Positions 52,552 to 61,408 are shown, counted from the first letter of the stretch. The stretch is 64,000 bases of DNA from Burkholderiales bacterium (GCA_016213325.1 JACRAY010000024.1:1-64000); one strand, 5' to 3'. Notes: generated from the sequence alone by a model not told the origin. A program made the numbers and translations.

Positions 52552-53873
52552 ACGTCGAACCTGCTCGCCCTCAACACGGCCCGGCCGCGGCCTTGGCGCG
52601 CTGGCCCGAGGACTTCGACGAGGAAGTGCCGCCGGGCGCGGCCTTCCGCTGGGTGCAATTGGCGATGGCAATGGTGTGCATGGCCACCATCGCCAACCTG
52701 CAGTACGGCTGGACCCTGTTCGTCGACCCGCTGGGCGACCGCTTCGGCTGGAGCCAGACGGCGATCCAGGCCGCCTTTGCGGTGTTCGTGCTGTTCCAGA
52801 CCTGGTCGGTCCCGCTCGAAGGCTACCTCGTCGACCGCTATGGTCCCCGCCCCGTGGTGCTGGCCGGCGGCCTGCTGTGCGCCATCGGCTGGGTGATGAA
52901 TGCCTTCGTCGACTCGCTGTCTCTGCTGTACGTGGCAGCCGCCATCACCGGCATCGGCGCGGGCGCGGTGTACGGCACCTGCGTGGGCACGGCACTCAAG
53001 TGGTTCCCCGACCGGCGCGGGCTGGCCGTAGGGCTGGTCGTCGCGTGCTTCGGCGCCGGCTCGGCGCTCACCGTCGTGCCGATCTCCGGCGTGATCGCAT
53101 CGCGCGGCTTCGAGGCGGCCTTCCTCTACTTCGGGCTTGGCCAGGGCCTGCTGGTGATGGCACTGTCGCTCGGGCTGGAAGACCCGTCCAAGATCATGAA
53201 GCGGCTCAACATCCAGCCGCCGCCGTCGCGCCTGAAGCAGACGAAGCGCGACTACACGCCGGCCGAGACCCTGCACCAGCCGGTGTTCTGGGTGATGTAC
53301 GTGGTGTTCGTGCTGGTGGCTGCGGGCGGGCTGGTGGCCACCGCGCAGCTGGCACCGATGGCGCGAGATTTCAAGATCCACGACGTGCCGGTGAACCTGA
53401 TGGGCATCGTGCTGCCTGCACTGACTTTTGCCTTGGCGCTGGACCGCGCGCTCAACGGCATCACGCGGCTCGTCTTCGGCTGGGTGTCCGACCGCATCGG
53501 CCGCGAGGAGACGATGGTCATCGCCTTCCTGCTGGAGGCCGTGGCCATCTTCTCGATGTACGAGTTCGGCAGCCACCCGGTGGGCTTCGTGCTGCTGACG
53601 GGGCTGATCTACTTTGCCTGGGGCGAGATCTATTCGCTGTTCCCGTCGACCTGCGCCGACACCTTCGGCTCGCGCTACGCGGCGGCCAATGCGGGCATGC
53701 TATACACGGCGAAAGGCGTGGCGTCGCTGTTCGTGCCGCTGTCGAGCCTGGCGGTGGCGAGCACCGGTGACTGGGGCGGGGTGTTCCTGGCCACCGGTGC
53801 GATGAACCTGGTGGCTGCGACGATCGTGTGGTGGGTGATGCGGCCGATGCGGTATCGGCTGCTGGATAGCTGA
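52548..53873 (+). CDS. Oxalate/formate antiporter, OxlT-like MFS transporter
   Basis: The 441-aa 12-helix major-facilitator protein closely matches the OxlT branch. The two basic residues required for oxalate binding in OxlT (R272 and K355) appear conserved in DRALNGITRLVFGWVSDRIG and YTAKGVASLF. It would exchange oxalate for formate or take oxalate up across the inner membrane. It is followed by a hairpin terminator shared with the convergent regulator gene. Confidence 0.9.
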   Translation: MNVEPARPQHGPAAALARWPEDFDEEVPPGAAFRWVQLAMAMVCMATIANLQYGWTLFVDPLGDRFGWSQTAIQAAFAVFVLFQTWSVPLEGYLVDRYGPRPVVLAGGLLCAIGWVMNAFVDSLSLLYVAAAITGIGAGAVYGTCVGTALKWFPDRRGLAVGLVVACFGAGSALTVVPISGVIASRGFEAAFLYFGLGQGLLVMALSLGLEDPSKIMKRLNIQPPPSRLKQTKRDYTPAETLHQPVFWVMYVVFVLVAAGGLVATAQLAPMARDFKIHDVPVNLMGIVLPALTFALALDRALNGITRLVFGWVSDRIGREETMVIAFLLEAVAIFSMYEFGSHPVGFVLLTGLIYFAWGEIYSLFPSTCADTFGSRYAAANAGMLYTAKGVASLFVPLSSLAVASTGDWGGVFLATGAMNLVAATIVWWVMRPMRYRLLDS

Positions 53874-53874
53874 A

Positions 53875-53897
53875 GGTGGGCAGCGAAGCTGCCCACC
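53875..53897. terminator. Bidirectional hairpin terminator
   Basis: GGTGGGCAGC (53875-53884), loop GAA, GCTGCCCACC (53888-53897): a perfect 10-bp stem between the convergent OxlT-like and LuxR-type genes. There is no T-run. Confidence 0.75.
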
Positions 53898-53907
53898 CTA
53901 CGGCTGC

Positions 53908-54600
53908 TTACTCGCGGCGGCGTCGCAGCGCAATCACCGCCAGCTCGGTACGGCTGCTCGCATGCAGCTTGTCCATGATGCGGCTCACGTAGTTCTTCAC
54001 CGTGCCTTCGGCCAGGAACAGCATGGTGGCGATCTGCTTGTTGCTCTTGCCCTCGGCGATGAGCTGCAGCACCTTGCCTTCCTTGTCGCTCAGGTCGGCG
54101 GCCTCGTCCTCGGGGTCTTCGCCGCGCGGCGCGAGCGCCGGCGACGCGTCGCCCATGCGGCGGAACTCGTCCAGCACCTTGCGCGCCACCTGCGGCGTCA
54201 GGCGCGACTCGCCCCGGTGCACGGCCCGCACCGTCTCCACCACTTCGCTCTCGGTCGCGTCCTTCAGCAGGTAGGCCATGGCACCGGCGCGCACGGCGTC
54301 GAACACGGACTGTTCGGCCTCCAGCGTGGTCAGCACCAGCACGCGCGTTTGCGGCAGCGTAGCGGTGATCTCGCGCGTCGCGCCCACGCCGCCCTTGCGC
54401 GGCATGTGCAGGTCCATCAGCACCACGTCGGGCCGCAGGCGCAAGGCCTGTTCGATGGCTTCGAGCCCGTCGCCGGCCTCGCCCACCACCTCCATGTCGG
54501 GCTCCATCGACAGCATCAGCGCCAGCCCGCGCCGCACCACCGGCTGGTCGTCCACGACGAGCAGCCGGATGCGGTGGGGCGTGGCGCGGTCCGCGGTCAT
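53908..54600 (-). CDS. NarL/LuxR-family response regulator
   Basis: A 230-aa regulator with a receiver domain (acceptor D63 in VLMDLHMPRKGG, Lys in YLLKDA) and a C-terminal LuxR HTH (KVLQLIAEGKSNKQIATMLFLAEGTVKNYVSRIM). It is the obvious partner of the HisKA_3 kinase at 51043. The ATG at 54600 precedes the receiver domain directly. The Crp/Fnr gene begins 55 bp upstream on the same strand. Confidence 0.9.
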   Translation of the reverse strand: MTADRATPHRIRLLVVDDQPVVRRGLALMLSMEPDMEVVGEAGDGLEAIEQALRLRPDVVLMDLHMPRKGGVGATREITATLPQTRVLVLTTLEAEQSVFDAVRAGAMAYLLKDATESEVVETVRAVHRGESRLTPQVARKVLDEFRRMGDASPALAPRGEDPEDEAADLSDKEGKVLQLIAEGKSNKQIATMLFLAEGTVKNYVSRIMDKLHASSRTELAVIALRRRRE

Positions 54601-54655
54601 ATGGGGCAATATACGGCAGCGCCCGCCTGGCGCCCAGGCAGCGGGTCGCATGGCG

Positions 54656-55279
54656 TCAGGCCGCCACCTGCGCGCGCTGCCGCCGCGACAGGCGGCACAG
54701 CGTCTCGGCGGACAGGTTGAGGTGCGCGGCCACGTCGCGCTGCGACAGGCTTTCGGCCAGGTCGGGGTAGCGGCACGAGAAGCGGTCCACGCGGCTGGGC
54801 GCATCCAGCAGCAGCAGCGCCACGGCGTGGTCGGCGATGGCCGAGCCGAGCTGCAGCATGCGGTCGTGGAAGGCCTGGCGGGCGGCGGGGTGACGGTCCA
54901 TGAAGCTGCACCAGTCGTCCATGGCCAGCGTGGCCAGCACGGCGCGCCGTGCGCAGACGACGGCGTAGGCCGACCCGCATCGGCTGCGCCAGGCGTCGTA
55001 GGCGGTCTCGAAGTCGCCTTCGCGGGCGAAGTGCAGCGTCATCTCGCGGCCACCGGCGCTCGTGACCACGCGCTTGAGCATGCCTTCGATCACGAAGAAC
55101 TGGCGCAGTTCGCGGCCGCCCTGCTGCAGCAGCGTTTCGCCGCGCGGCACGTCCAGGACTTCGAGCATGGCGAACAGTTCCGCCTGCGCGGTGGCGTCCA
55201 GTGCGGCGAGCAAGGGGTTCGCCCTCAGCTGCAGGCTGATCGAGTTGCGTAGCGGATGGTCGTACAGCGCGCATTTCAT
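54656..55279 (-). CDS. Crp/Fnr-family regulator 1
   Basis: A 207-aa protein with a cyclic-nucleotide-binding-like domain (about residues 10-120) and a C-terminal winged helix. The recognition helix reads LSAETLCRLSRR, similar to the FNR pattern E-T-x-S-R but with Cys in place of Ser. There is no N-terminal Cys set for an FNR-type iron-sulfur cluster, so direct O2 sensing is unlikely. It sits between the response regulator and the second Crp/Fnr gene, all on the minus strand. Confidence 0.88.
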   Translation of the reverse strand: MKCALYDHPLRNSISLQLRANPLLAALDATAQAELFAMLEVLDVPRGETLLQQGGRELRQFFVIEGMLKRVVTSAGGREMTLHFAREGDFETAYDAWRSRCGSAYAVVCARRAVLATLAMDDWCSFMDRHPAARQAFHDRMLQLGSAIADHAVALLLLDAPSRVDRFSCRYPDLAESLSQRDVAAHLNLSAETLCRLSRRQRAQVAA

Positions 55280-55362
55280 GGACAGGAATGTAGGCAACCT
55301 GCCTGGCACCCGGTCCTGCAGAACGTCACCGTCCCCGTGCGCCTTCGGTCACGAACTGGCCG

Positions 55363-55374
55363 TGACGAAAGTCA
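55363..55374 (-). promoter_or_regulatory. Partial Crp/Fnr-like dyad upstream of regulator 1
   Basis: TGAC-GAAA-GTCA shares the inner 12 bp pattern of the oxalate operator (without the outer T and A). It lies 84 bp upstream of regulator 1 and past the end of regulator 2, a position where auto- or cross-regulation is possible. Confidence 0.35.
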
Positions 55375-55405
55375 TGCCGCATACGAGGGAAAACCCACGG
55401 CGAAA

Positions 55406-56014
55406 CTAGATCTTGCCCTTCTGGCGCAGGCGGCTCAGCGTTTCGGGCGTGAGGTTGAGGTACGAGGCCAGCTGCTTCTGCGGGATGCGGTCGACCAGCT
55501 CGGGTTGCTTGCGCAGGAAGCGGTGCACGCGCCCCGGTGCGTCCAGCAGGTGCAGCGTGATGGTGTGCGCCATGATCTCGCTCATCACGCCCATCACGCA
55601 GAACTCGAAGGCCGCCTTGGCCTTCGGCCGCGACTCGAGGAACGCGGCCCACTCGTGCAGGGGCATGCGCGCCACGCGCGTCTTGGTCACGCACACGATG
55701 CCGTACGGCGTGGGCGTGCCCAGGCGCCAGGCGGCGTAGCTGGTGTCCATGTCGCGTTCGGCGGCAAAGCGCAGGATCATCTCCTTGCCTTCCTGGTTGG
55801 ACACCACGCGCTTCAGGATGCCGTCGATGATGAAGTACTGCTCCATCTCCTGCACGCCCTGGTAAAGCAGGAAATCGCCCTTCTGCCCGTCGAACACCGT
55901 GAGGTGCCGCTCGAGCTCGGCGCGGTCGTCGTCGCCCAGCTCCTTCAGGATCTCGTTCTGCTTCAGCTGCAGCCGGATCACGTTGCGTTCGGGATGTTGG
56001 GCGAGCGACGTCAT
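55406..56014 (-). CDS. Crp/Fnr-family regulator 2 (candidate master of the oxalate regulon)
   Basis: The 202-aa protein has an effector-binding beta-roll (about residues 20-115), a dimerisation helix and an HTH ending in LNLTPETLSRLRQKGKI. The E-T-L-S-R of the recognition helix equals the E209, S212 and R213 contacts of FNR, which read TTGA half-sites. No FNR-type Cys cluster is present, and the ligand is unknown. It is divergent from oxc; the perfect operator TTGACCGCGGTCAA lies 23 bp upstream of its start, so it probably represses itself while activating oxc. Confidence 0.9.
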   Translation of the reverse strand: MTSLAQHPERNVIRLQLKQNEILKELGDDDRAELERHLTVFDGQKGDFLLYQGVQEMEQYFIIDGILKRVVSNQEGKEMILRFAAERDMDTSYAAWRLGTPTPYGIVCVTKTRVARMPLHEWAAFLESRPKAKAAFEFCVMGVMSEIMAHTITLHLLDAPGRVHRFLRKQPELVDRIPQKQLASYLNLTPETLSRLRQKGKI

Positions 56015-56036
56015 GGCGATCCGGTTTCTTCGATTC

Positions 56037-56079
56037 TTGACCGCGGTCAACGGAGAAAGACAGGGGCACGAATCATAGT
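56037..56079 (+). promoter_or_regulatory. Crp/Fnr-type operator and -10 of oxc
   Basis: TTGACCGCGGTCAA (56037-56050), a perfect 14-bp palindrome, then 23 bp, then CATAGT (56074-56079). It is shared by the divergent Crp/Fnr gene 2. Confidence 0.78.
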
Positions 56080-56117
56080 CCCCCCAGCCAAACAGAGACA
56101 CCGACCGAAGGAGATCC

Positions 56118-57872
56118 ATGTCTTCCGTCCTCGACACACCGCCTGTCGCCCTTGCCGCAGCCCCGAGCGCCGAACCGCGCCCGCTCACCGACGGCTTCCA
56201 CCTCGTGATCGATGCGCTCAAGCTGAATGGCATCGACACCATCTACGGGCTGCCGGGTATTCCCATCACCGACCTCACGCGGCTCGCGCAGGCCGAAGGC
56301 ATGCGGGTCATCTCGTTTCGCCACGAGCAGCACGCGGGCAACGCCGCGGCGGCCGCGGGCTTCCTCACGGGCAAGCCCGGCATCTGCCTCACGGTATCGG
56401 CGCCCGGCTTCCTGAACGGGCTGACCGCGCTGGCCAACGCCACGGTCAACTGCTTTCCCATGATCCTCGTCTCCGGCTCCAGCGAGCGCGAGATCGTCGA
56501 CCTGCAGCAGGGCGACTACGAAGAGATGGACCAGCTGAATGCGGCCAAGCCGTTCTGCAAGGCGGCGTTCCGCATCCTGCACGCGCAGGACATCGGCATC
56601 GGCATCGCGCGGGCCATCCGCAGCGCTGTGTCGGGCCGCCCGGGCGGCGTGTACCTGGACCTGCCGGCCAAGCTGTTCTCGCAGACCATGGATGCCGTGG
56701 CCGGGCGCAACTCGCTGGTGAAGGTGGTCGACGCGGCGCCGCGCCAGTTGCCCGCGCCCGATTCGGTGCAGCGCGCGCTCGAAGTGATCAAGGGTGCCAA
56801 GCGCCCGCTGATCCTGCTGGGCAAGGGCGCCGCCTATGCGCGCGCCGATGCCGAGATCCGCGCCCTCGTCGAGAACTCGGGCATCCCCTACCTGCCGATG
56901 TCGATGGCCAAGGGCCTGCTGCCCGACACGCACCCGCAGTCGGCCGGCGCCGCGCGCTCGTATGCGCTGGCCGAAGCCGACGTGGTGGTGCTGGTCGGCG
57001 CGCGCCTGAACTGGCTGCTGTCGCACGGCAAGGGCAAGACCTGGGGGGCCGACAAGGGCGCCAAGCAGTTCGTGCAGATCGACATCGCGCCCACCGAGAT
57101 CGACAGCAACGTGCCGATCGCGGCGCCGCTGGTGGGCGACATCGGTTCGTGCGTGGCCGCGCTCAATGCCGGCATCGGCGCGGGCTGGGCCAAGCCGCCC
57201 GCGGCCTGGGTCGGGGCCATCGCCGAGCGCCGCGACAAGAACCTGACGAAGATGGCGGCCACGCTGGCGCTCGACCCGGCGCCGATGAACTTCCACAGCG
57301 CGCTCGCGGCCATCCGCGACCTGGTGAAGCAGCGACCCGACGCCGTCATCGTGAACGAGGGCGCCAACACGCTCGACTTCGCGCGCAGCATCGTCGACAT
57401 GTACGAGCCGCGCAAGCGCCTGGACTGCGGCACGTGGGGCATCATGGGCATCGGCATGGGCTTCTCGGTGGCGGCCGCCGTCGAGACCGGCAAGCCGGTG
57501 ATCGCCATCGAAGGCGACAGCGCGTTCGGCTTCTCGGGCATGGAGGTCGAGACGATCTGCCGCTACAACCTGCCGGTGTGCATCGTCGTGTTCAACAACA
57601 ACGGCGTGTACAAGGGCACCGACGTCAACCTGTCCGGCGGCGCCGACCCGGCGCCCACGGTGTTCGTCAAGGGCTCGCGCTACGACCTGATGATGGAAGC
57701 CTTCGGCGGTAAGGGCGTGGTGGCGCGCACCAGGCAGGAACTGGCCCGGGCGCTCGACGAAGCGGTGGCCAGCGGCCGCCCGACGCTCATCAACGCCATC
57801 ATCGACGAAACCGCGGGCACCGAAAGCGGCCGCATCACCAACCTGAACCCGGCCAAGGCGGCGATCAAGTAA
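56118..57872 (+). CDS. oxc: Oxalyl-CoA decarboxylase
   Basis: A 584-aa thiamine-diphosphate enzyme that converts oxalyl-CoA to formyl-CoA and CO2. The catalytic Glu is E70 (RHEQHAG). The ThDP/Mg motif [19 protein letters not shown] ends with VFNNN (about residues 475-500). The N-terminus [12 protein letters not shown] and the central domain match Oxc. GAAGGAGAT precedes the ATG. A small gene follows, then TctCBA and frc2, giving a full oxalate module. Confidence 0.96.
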   Translation: MSSVLDTPPVALAAAPSAEPRPLTDGFHLVIDALKLNGIDTIYGLPGIPITDLTRLAQAEGMRVISFRHEQHAGNAAAAAGFLTGKPGICLTVSAPGFLNGLTALANATVNCFPMILVSGSSEREIVDLQQGDYEEMDQLNAAKPFCKAAFRILHAQDIGIGIARAIRSAVSGRPGGVYLDLPAKLFSQTMDAVAGRNSLVKVVDAAPRQLPAPDSVQRALEVIKGAKRPLILLGKGAAYARADAEIRALVENSGIPYLPMSMAKGLLPDTHPQSAGAARSYALAEADVVVLVGARLNWLLSHGKGKTWGADKGAKQFVQIDIAPTEIDSNVPIAAPLVGDIGSCVAALNAGIGAGWAKPPAAWVGAIAERRDKNLTKMAATLALDPAPMNFHSALAAIRDLVKQRPDAVIVNEGANTLDFARSIVDMYEPRKRLDCGTWGIMGIGMGFSVAAAVETGKPVIAIEGDSAFGFSGMEVETICRYNLPVCIVVFNNNGVYKGTDVNLSGGADPAPTVFVKGSRYDLMMEAFGGKGVVARTRQELARALDEAVASGRPTLINAIIDETAGTESGRITNLNPAKAAIK

Positions 57873-57920
57873 GGGCATCTGACCCAAGGCAAAGACGGCA
57901 AGGGTAAACCCTAATACAAT

Positions 57921-57952
57921 GACTTCCAGTGGGTCCTCGACCTCTGGGAGTC
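57921..57952 (+). promoter_or_regulatory. Leader hairpin hiding the ribosome-binding site
   Basis: Three short paired arms, GACT/AGTC, CCAG/CTGG and GGTC/GACC, fold around CTC. The GGGAG that would serve the ATG at 57959 lies in the 3' arm (57946-57950). A -10-like TAATAC/TACAAT (57912-57920) precedes it. This could be a translational switch or an RNA thermometer-like element. Prediction from sequence only. Confidence 0.4.
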
Positions 57953-57958
57953 TTTGTC

Positions 57959-58114
57959 ATGAATGCGCTGTATGCCTTGTTCCTTGCCGTCCGTTCGCCT
58001 CGTACGCTACGCCTCGTCAGGGGCTTCGCGCGCGAAGCCAATGCCCTGCTCGACGCAGTGACGAGCCCGGGCTCGTTCGTCGCCGAAGTCGAGAAGCTGC
58101 GCAAGAAGCACTAG
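57959..58114 (+). CDS. Small conserved protein (51 aa) between oxc and tctC
   Basis: The 51-aa protein MNALYALFLAVRSPRTLRLV... has an amphipathic/hydrophobic start and a charged C-terminus (EVEKLRKKH). I do not recognise the family. GGGAG lies 9-13 bp upstream within a hairpin. It is preceded by GGGTAAACCCTAATACAAT and followed by a strong terminator, so it forms its own transcription unit. Confidence 0.6.
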   Translation: MNALYALFLAVRSPRTLRLVRGFAREANALLDAVTSPGSFVAEVEKLRKKH

Positions 58115-58140
58115 GCACTCCCCGTTCGTTTTCACGCCCA

Positions 58141-58172
58141 AGGGCGCCCGCGAGGCCACTCGCGGGCGCCCT
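58141..58172 (+). terminator. Strong stem-loop after the 51-aa gene
   Basis: AGGGCGCCCGCGAG (58141-58154), loop GCCA, CTCGCGGGCGCCCT (58159-58172): a perfect 14-bp stem followed by TCGTCATT. It separates the small gene from the TctC operon. Confidence 0.8.
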
Positions 58173-58227
58173 TCGTCATTGCGTGCATGTGACTCGCGTC
58201 ATGACACGCGCATGCCGATTCGAAATC

Positions 58228-58270
58228 TTGACTGCGGTCAACGGCGTTTGACGGGCGCCCGGCCGACCAT
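58228..58270 (+). promoter_or_regulatory. Crp/Fnr-type operator and -10 of tctCBA
   Basis: TTGACTGCGGTCAA (58228-58241), 23 bp, then GACCAT (58265-58270). A weaker TGAC-TCGC-GTCA (58190-58201) lies 26 bp upstream and could be a second site. Confidence 0.72.
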
Positions 58271-58337
58271 TCGCCGCACTCCAGGGAGGCCGCGTCGTGC
58301 GTCCTCCTGAGCCGGAGCAACTTCAGGAGACAAGGCA

Positions 58338-59339
58338 ATGAAAGCAGCAAGAATCACGCGCGCCATCATCGCGGCCTTCGGCGCCGCCCTGGCCGCAGCC
58401 ACGCCCGCCTGGGCCTGGGAGCCGACCAAGGCCGTCGAATTCGTCGTGCCCGCCGGCACCGGCGGCGGCGCCGACCAGATGGCGCGGCTGATCCAGGGGA
58501 TCATCGTCAAGCACAAGCTGATGAAGGAGTCGATGGTCGTCGTCAACAAGTCGGGCGGCGCCGGCGCCGAAGGCTTCCTCGACGTGAAGAACGCCAAGGG
58601 CGACCCGCACAAAATCATCATCACGCTGTCCAACCTGTTCACCACGCCCATGGCCACCGGCGTGCCGTTCGGCTGGAAGGACATGACGCCGGTGTCGATG
58701 ATGGCGCTCGACCAGTTCGTGCTGTGGGTCAACGCCGCCGCGCCCTACAAGAACGCCAACGAGTACGTCGCCGCCGTCAAGGCGGCCGGTGCCAGCAAGT
58801 TCAAGATGGGCGGCACGGGCTCCAAGCAGGAAGACCAGATCATCACCGTGGGCCTGGAGAAGGCTACCGGCACCAAGTTCATCTACGTGCCGTACAAGGG
58901 CGGCGGCGAAGTGGCCGTGCAACTGGTGGGCAACCACATCAACTCCACCGTGAACAACCCGATCGAGGCCGTCGCGCAGTGGCGCTCGGGCGCGCTGCGC
59001 CCGCTGTGCGTGTTCGACCACGACCGCATGCCCTACAAGACCAAGGTGACCGACACGCAATCGTGGGCCGACATCCCCACCTGCAAGGAATCCGGCGTGC
59101 CCACCGACTACGTGATGCTGCGCGGCATCTTCATGGCACCCGGCGTCACGCCCGACCAGCTCGGCTTCTACGTCGAGCTGCTGAAGAAGGTGCGCGAGAC
59201 GCCCGAGTGGAAGGAGTACATGGAAAAGGGCGCCTTCAACACCACGTCGATGTCCGGCGCCGACTTCCAGAAGTGGCTGGGCGCCGCCGAGGCGCAGCAC
59301 CGCACGCTGATGACCGAAGCCGGGTTCCTGGCGAAGTAG
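58338..59339 (+). CDS. tctC: Tripartite tricarboxylate transporter binding protein (Bug/TctC)
   Basis: A 333-aa periplasmic binding protein with a signal peptide (about residues 1-26) and the Bug/TctC pattern VEFVVPAGTGGGADQMARL and GSKQEDQIITVGLEKATG. It hands a carboxylate to the TctBA membrane complex. It starts with AGGAGACAAGGCA upstream. Because an oxalate operator controls it, oxalate or a related dicarboxylate is the likely ligand (inference). Confidence 0.92.
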   Translation: MKAARITRAIIAAFGAALAAATPAWAWEPTKAVEFVVPAGTGGGADQMARLIQGIIVKHKLMKESMVVVNKSGGAGAEGFLDVKNAKGDPHKIIITLSNLFTTPMATGVPFGWKDMTPVSMMALDQFVLWVNAAAPYKNANEYVAAVKAAGASKFKMGGTGSKQEDQIITVGLEKATGTKFIYVPYKGGGEVAVQLVGNHINSTVNNPIEAVAQWRSGALRPLCVFDHDRMPYKTKVTDTQSWADIPTCKESGVPTDYVMLRGIFMAPGVTPDQLGFYVELLKKVRETPEWKEYMEKGAFNTTSMSGADFQKWLGAAEAQHRTLMTEAGFLAK

Positions 59340-59346
59340 CCCCGCC

Positions 59347-59865
59347 ATGTCGCACGAACAAGACCTGGGCGAGGGCAAGGTCCTCGCCACCAACGCCAGC
59401 GTCGACGCCGTCGTCGCCGCACTGCTCGCGCTCGTCGGGCTCGTCGTGATGGTCGAGGCGCGCCGGCTGGGGGCCTCGTGGACCAGCGACGGCCCCGGCG
59501 CCGGCTACTTCCCGTTCTACATCGGCCTGATCCTCGCGGTCGGCGGCCTGGGCATCCTGTACCAGTCGCTGCTGTCGAAGAAGGCCGACCGCGGCGCCTT
59601 CATCGACTCGCAGCAGCTGCGCCGGGTGGCGTCGGTGCTGGTGCCGTCCGCCGCCTACGTGGGCGCCATCATGCTGCTGGGCCAGTACGTGGCCTCCGCG
59701 ATCTTCCTGGCCGCCTTCATGGTCTGGATCGGCAAGTACTCGTGGTTGAAGGGCGCACTGCTCGGGGTGTTCGCCAACGCCTTCTTCTTCGCGATGTTCG
59801 AGATCTGGTTCAAGGTGCCCCTGTACAAGGGCGCGCTCAACCCGCTGGCCTTCCTGGGCTATTAA
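59347..59865 (+). CDS. tctB: Tripartite tricarboxylate transporter small membrane subunit (TctB)
   Basis: A 172-aa protein with four transmembrane helices (about residues 18-38, 55-73, 92-112 and 118-150), matching TctB. It forms the small membrane component of the carrier with TctA. The gene begins 8 bp after tctC with only a weak ribosome-binding site and is followed by tctA after 11 bp. Confidence 0.9.
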   Translation: MSHEQDLGEGKVLATNASVDAVVAALLALVGLVVMVEARRLGASWTSDGPGAGYFPFYIGLILAVGGLGILYQSLLSKKADRGAFIDSQQLRRVASVLVPSAAYVGAIMLLGQYVASAIFLAAFMVWIGKYSWLKGALLGVFANAFFFAMFEIWFKVPLYKGALNPLAFLGY

Positions 59866-59875
59866 GGGGCAACAA

Positions 59876-61408
59876 ATGGAAGAACTCTCGGCCCTGATGC
59901 AGGGCTTCGCCGTGGTGCTGTCGCCCACGAACATCGCTGTGATGTTCGTCGGCATCGTGCTCGGCGTGCTGATCGGCGTGCTGCCCGGCCTGGGCGGCGC
60001 CAACGGGGTGGCCATCCTGCTGCCGCTCACCTTCACCATGTCGCCCACCACGGCCATCGTGATGCTGTCGTGCATCTACTGGGGGGCGCTGTTCGGCGGC
60101 GCCATCACGTCGGTGCTGTTCAACATACCGGGCGAGCCCTGGTCGGTAGCCACCACGTTCGACGGCTACCCGATGGCGCAGCAGGGCAAGGCGGGCGAGG
60201 CACTCACCGCGGCCTTCACCTCGTCCTTCGTCGGCGCCTTCATCGCGGTGCTGATGATCACCTTCCTGGCACCGCTGGTGGCGAAGTTCGCGCTGAAATT
60301 CGGGGCTCCCGAGTTCTTCGCGGTGTACCTGCTCACCTTCTGCAGCTTCGTCGGCATGGGCAAGGGCTCGCCCTTCAAGGTGCTGGTGTCGATGGCGCTG
60401 GGCTTCGCGCTGGCCGCCGTGGGCATGGACACGGTGACCGGGCAGTTGCGCCTGACCTTCGGCCTGCCCGACCTGATGCGCGGCTTCGACTTCCTGATCG
60501 CGGTGATCGGCCTGTTCGGCATCGGCGAGATCCTCGCGTCGATGGAAGAAGGCCTGCAGTTCTCGGGCAAGTCCGCGCGCATCAACGCCAAGGTGGTGTG
60601 GGAGACCTGGAAGAAGCTGCCGCGCTACTGGGTCACTTCCATCCGCAGCTCGCTGGTGGGCATGTGGATGGGCATCACGCCCGGCGGCGCCACGCCCGCC
60701 TCGTTCATGAGCTACGGCCTGGCCAAGAAGATGTCGAAGAACGGCAGCAGCTTCGGCAAGGGCGAGATGGAAGGCGTGGTCGCACCCGAGACCGCAGCCC
60801 ACGCCGCCGGCACCAGCGCGCTGCTGCCGATGCTGGCGCTGGGCATCCCCGGCTCGCCCACCGCCGCCGTGCTGCTGGGCGGCCTGCTGATCTGGGGCCT
60901 GCAGCCCGGGCCGCTGCTCTTCGTCGAGCAGAAGGAGTTCGTGTGGGGCCTGATCGCGTCGATGTACCTCGGCAACCTGGCCGGCCTGGTGGTCGTGCTG
61001 TCCACCGTGCCCCTCTTCGCGTCGATCCTGCGCATCCCGTTCTCGATCATCGCGCCGCTCATCATCGTCATCTGCGCCATCGGCGCATACACGGTGCACA
61101 GCGCGATGCTCGACATCTGGCTGATGCTGCTGTTCGGCGTGATCGGCTACGTCTTCAAGAAGCTCGACTACCCGCTCGCGCCGATGGTGCTGGCGCTGGT
61201 GCTGGGCGACAAGGCCGAAGACTCGTTCCGTCAGGCCATGCTGGTGTCGCAGGGTGACGTCTCGATCATGTGGGCCAACCCGCTGGTGGGCACCATCACC
61301 ACGCTCGCCCTGCTGATGCTGTGCTGGCCGCTCATCTCGCGCCTGATCGCGCTGGTGCGCCGCCCCAAGCAGGGCAGCGCATTGCCGCAGGAGCAGCCGG
61401 TCGACTGA
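59876..61408 (+). CDS. tctA: Tripartite tricarboxylate transporter large membrane subunit (TctA)
   Basis: The 510-aa protein has 11-12 helices and the TctA signatures GVLPGLGGANGVAILLPLTF and GITPGGATPASFMSYGLAKKMSKN, plus a second GIPGSPTAAVLLGGL block. It is the main permease of the secondary (sodium-type) carrier. It is the last gene of tctCBA; the next operator and frc2 follow directly. Confidence 0.95.
   Translation: MEELSALMQGFAVVLSPTNIAVMFVGIVLGVLIGVLPGLGGANGVAILLPLTFTMSPTTAIVMLSCIYWGALFGGAITSVLFNIPGEPWSVATTFDGYPMAQQGKAGEALTAAFTSSFVGAFIAVLMITFLAPLVAKFALKFGAPEFFAVYLLTFCSFVGMGKGSPFKVLVSMALGFALAAVGMDTVTGQLRLTFGLPDLMRGFDFLIAVIGLFGIGEILASMEEGLQFSGKSARINAKVVWETWKKLPRYWVTSIRSSLVGMWMGITPGGATPASFMSYGLAKKMSKNGSSFGKGEMEGVVAPETAAHAAGTSALLPMLALGIPGSPTAAVLLGGLLIWGLQPGPLLFVEQKEFVWGLIASMYLGNLAGLVVVLSTVPLFASILRIPFSIIAPLIIVICAIGAYTVHSAMLDIWLMLLFGVIGYVFKKLDYPLAPMVLALVLGDKAEDSFRQAMLVSQGDVSIMWANPLVGTITTLALLMLCWPLISRLIALVRRPKQGSALPQEQPVD

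Noticed and set aside
54656-56014. Calling either Crp/Fnr protein a true oxygen-sensing FNR
   Set aside because: The N-terminal Cys set needed for the [4Fe-4S] cluster is absent in both.
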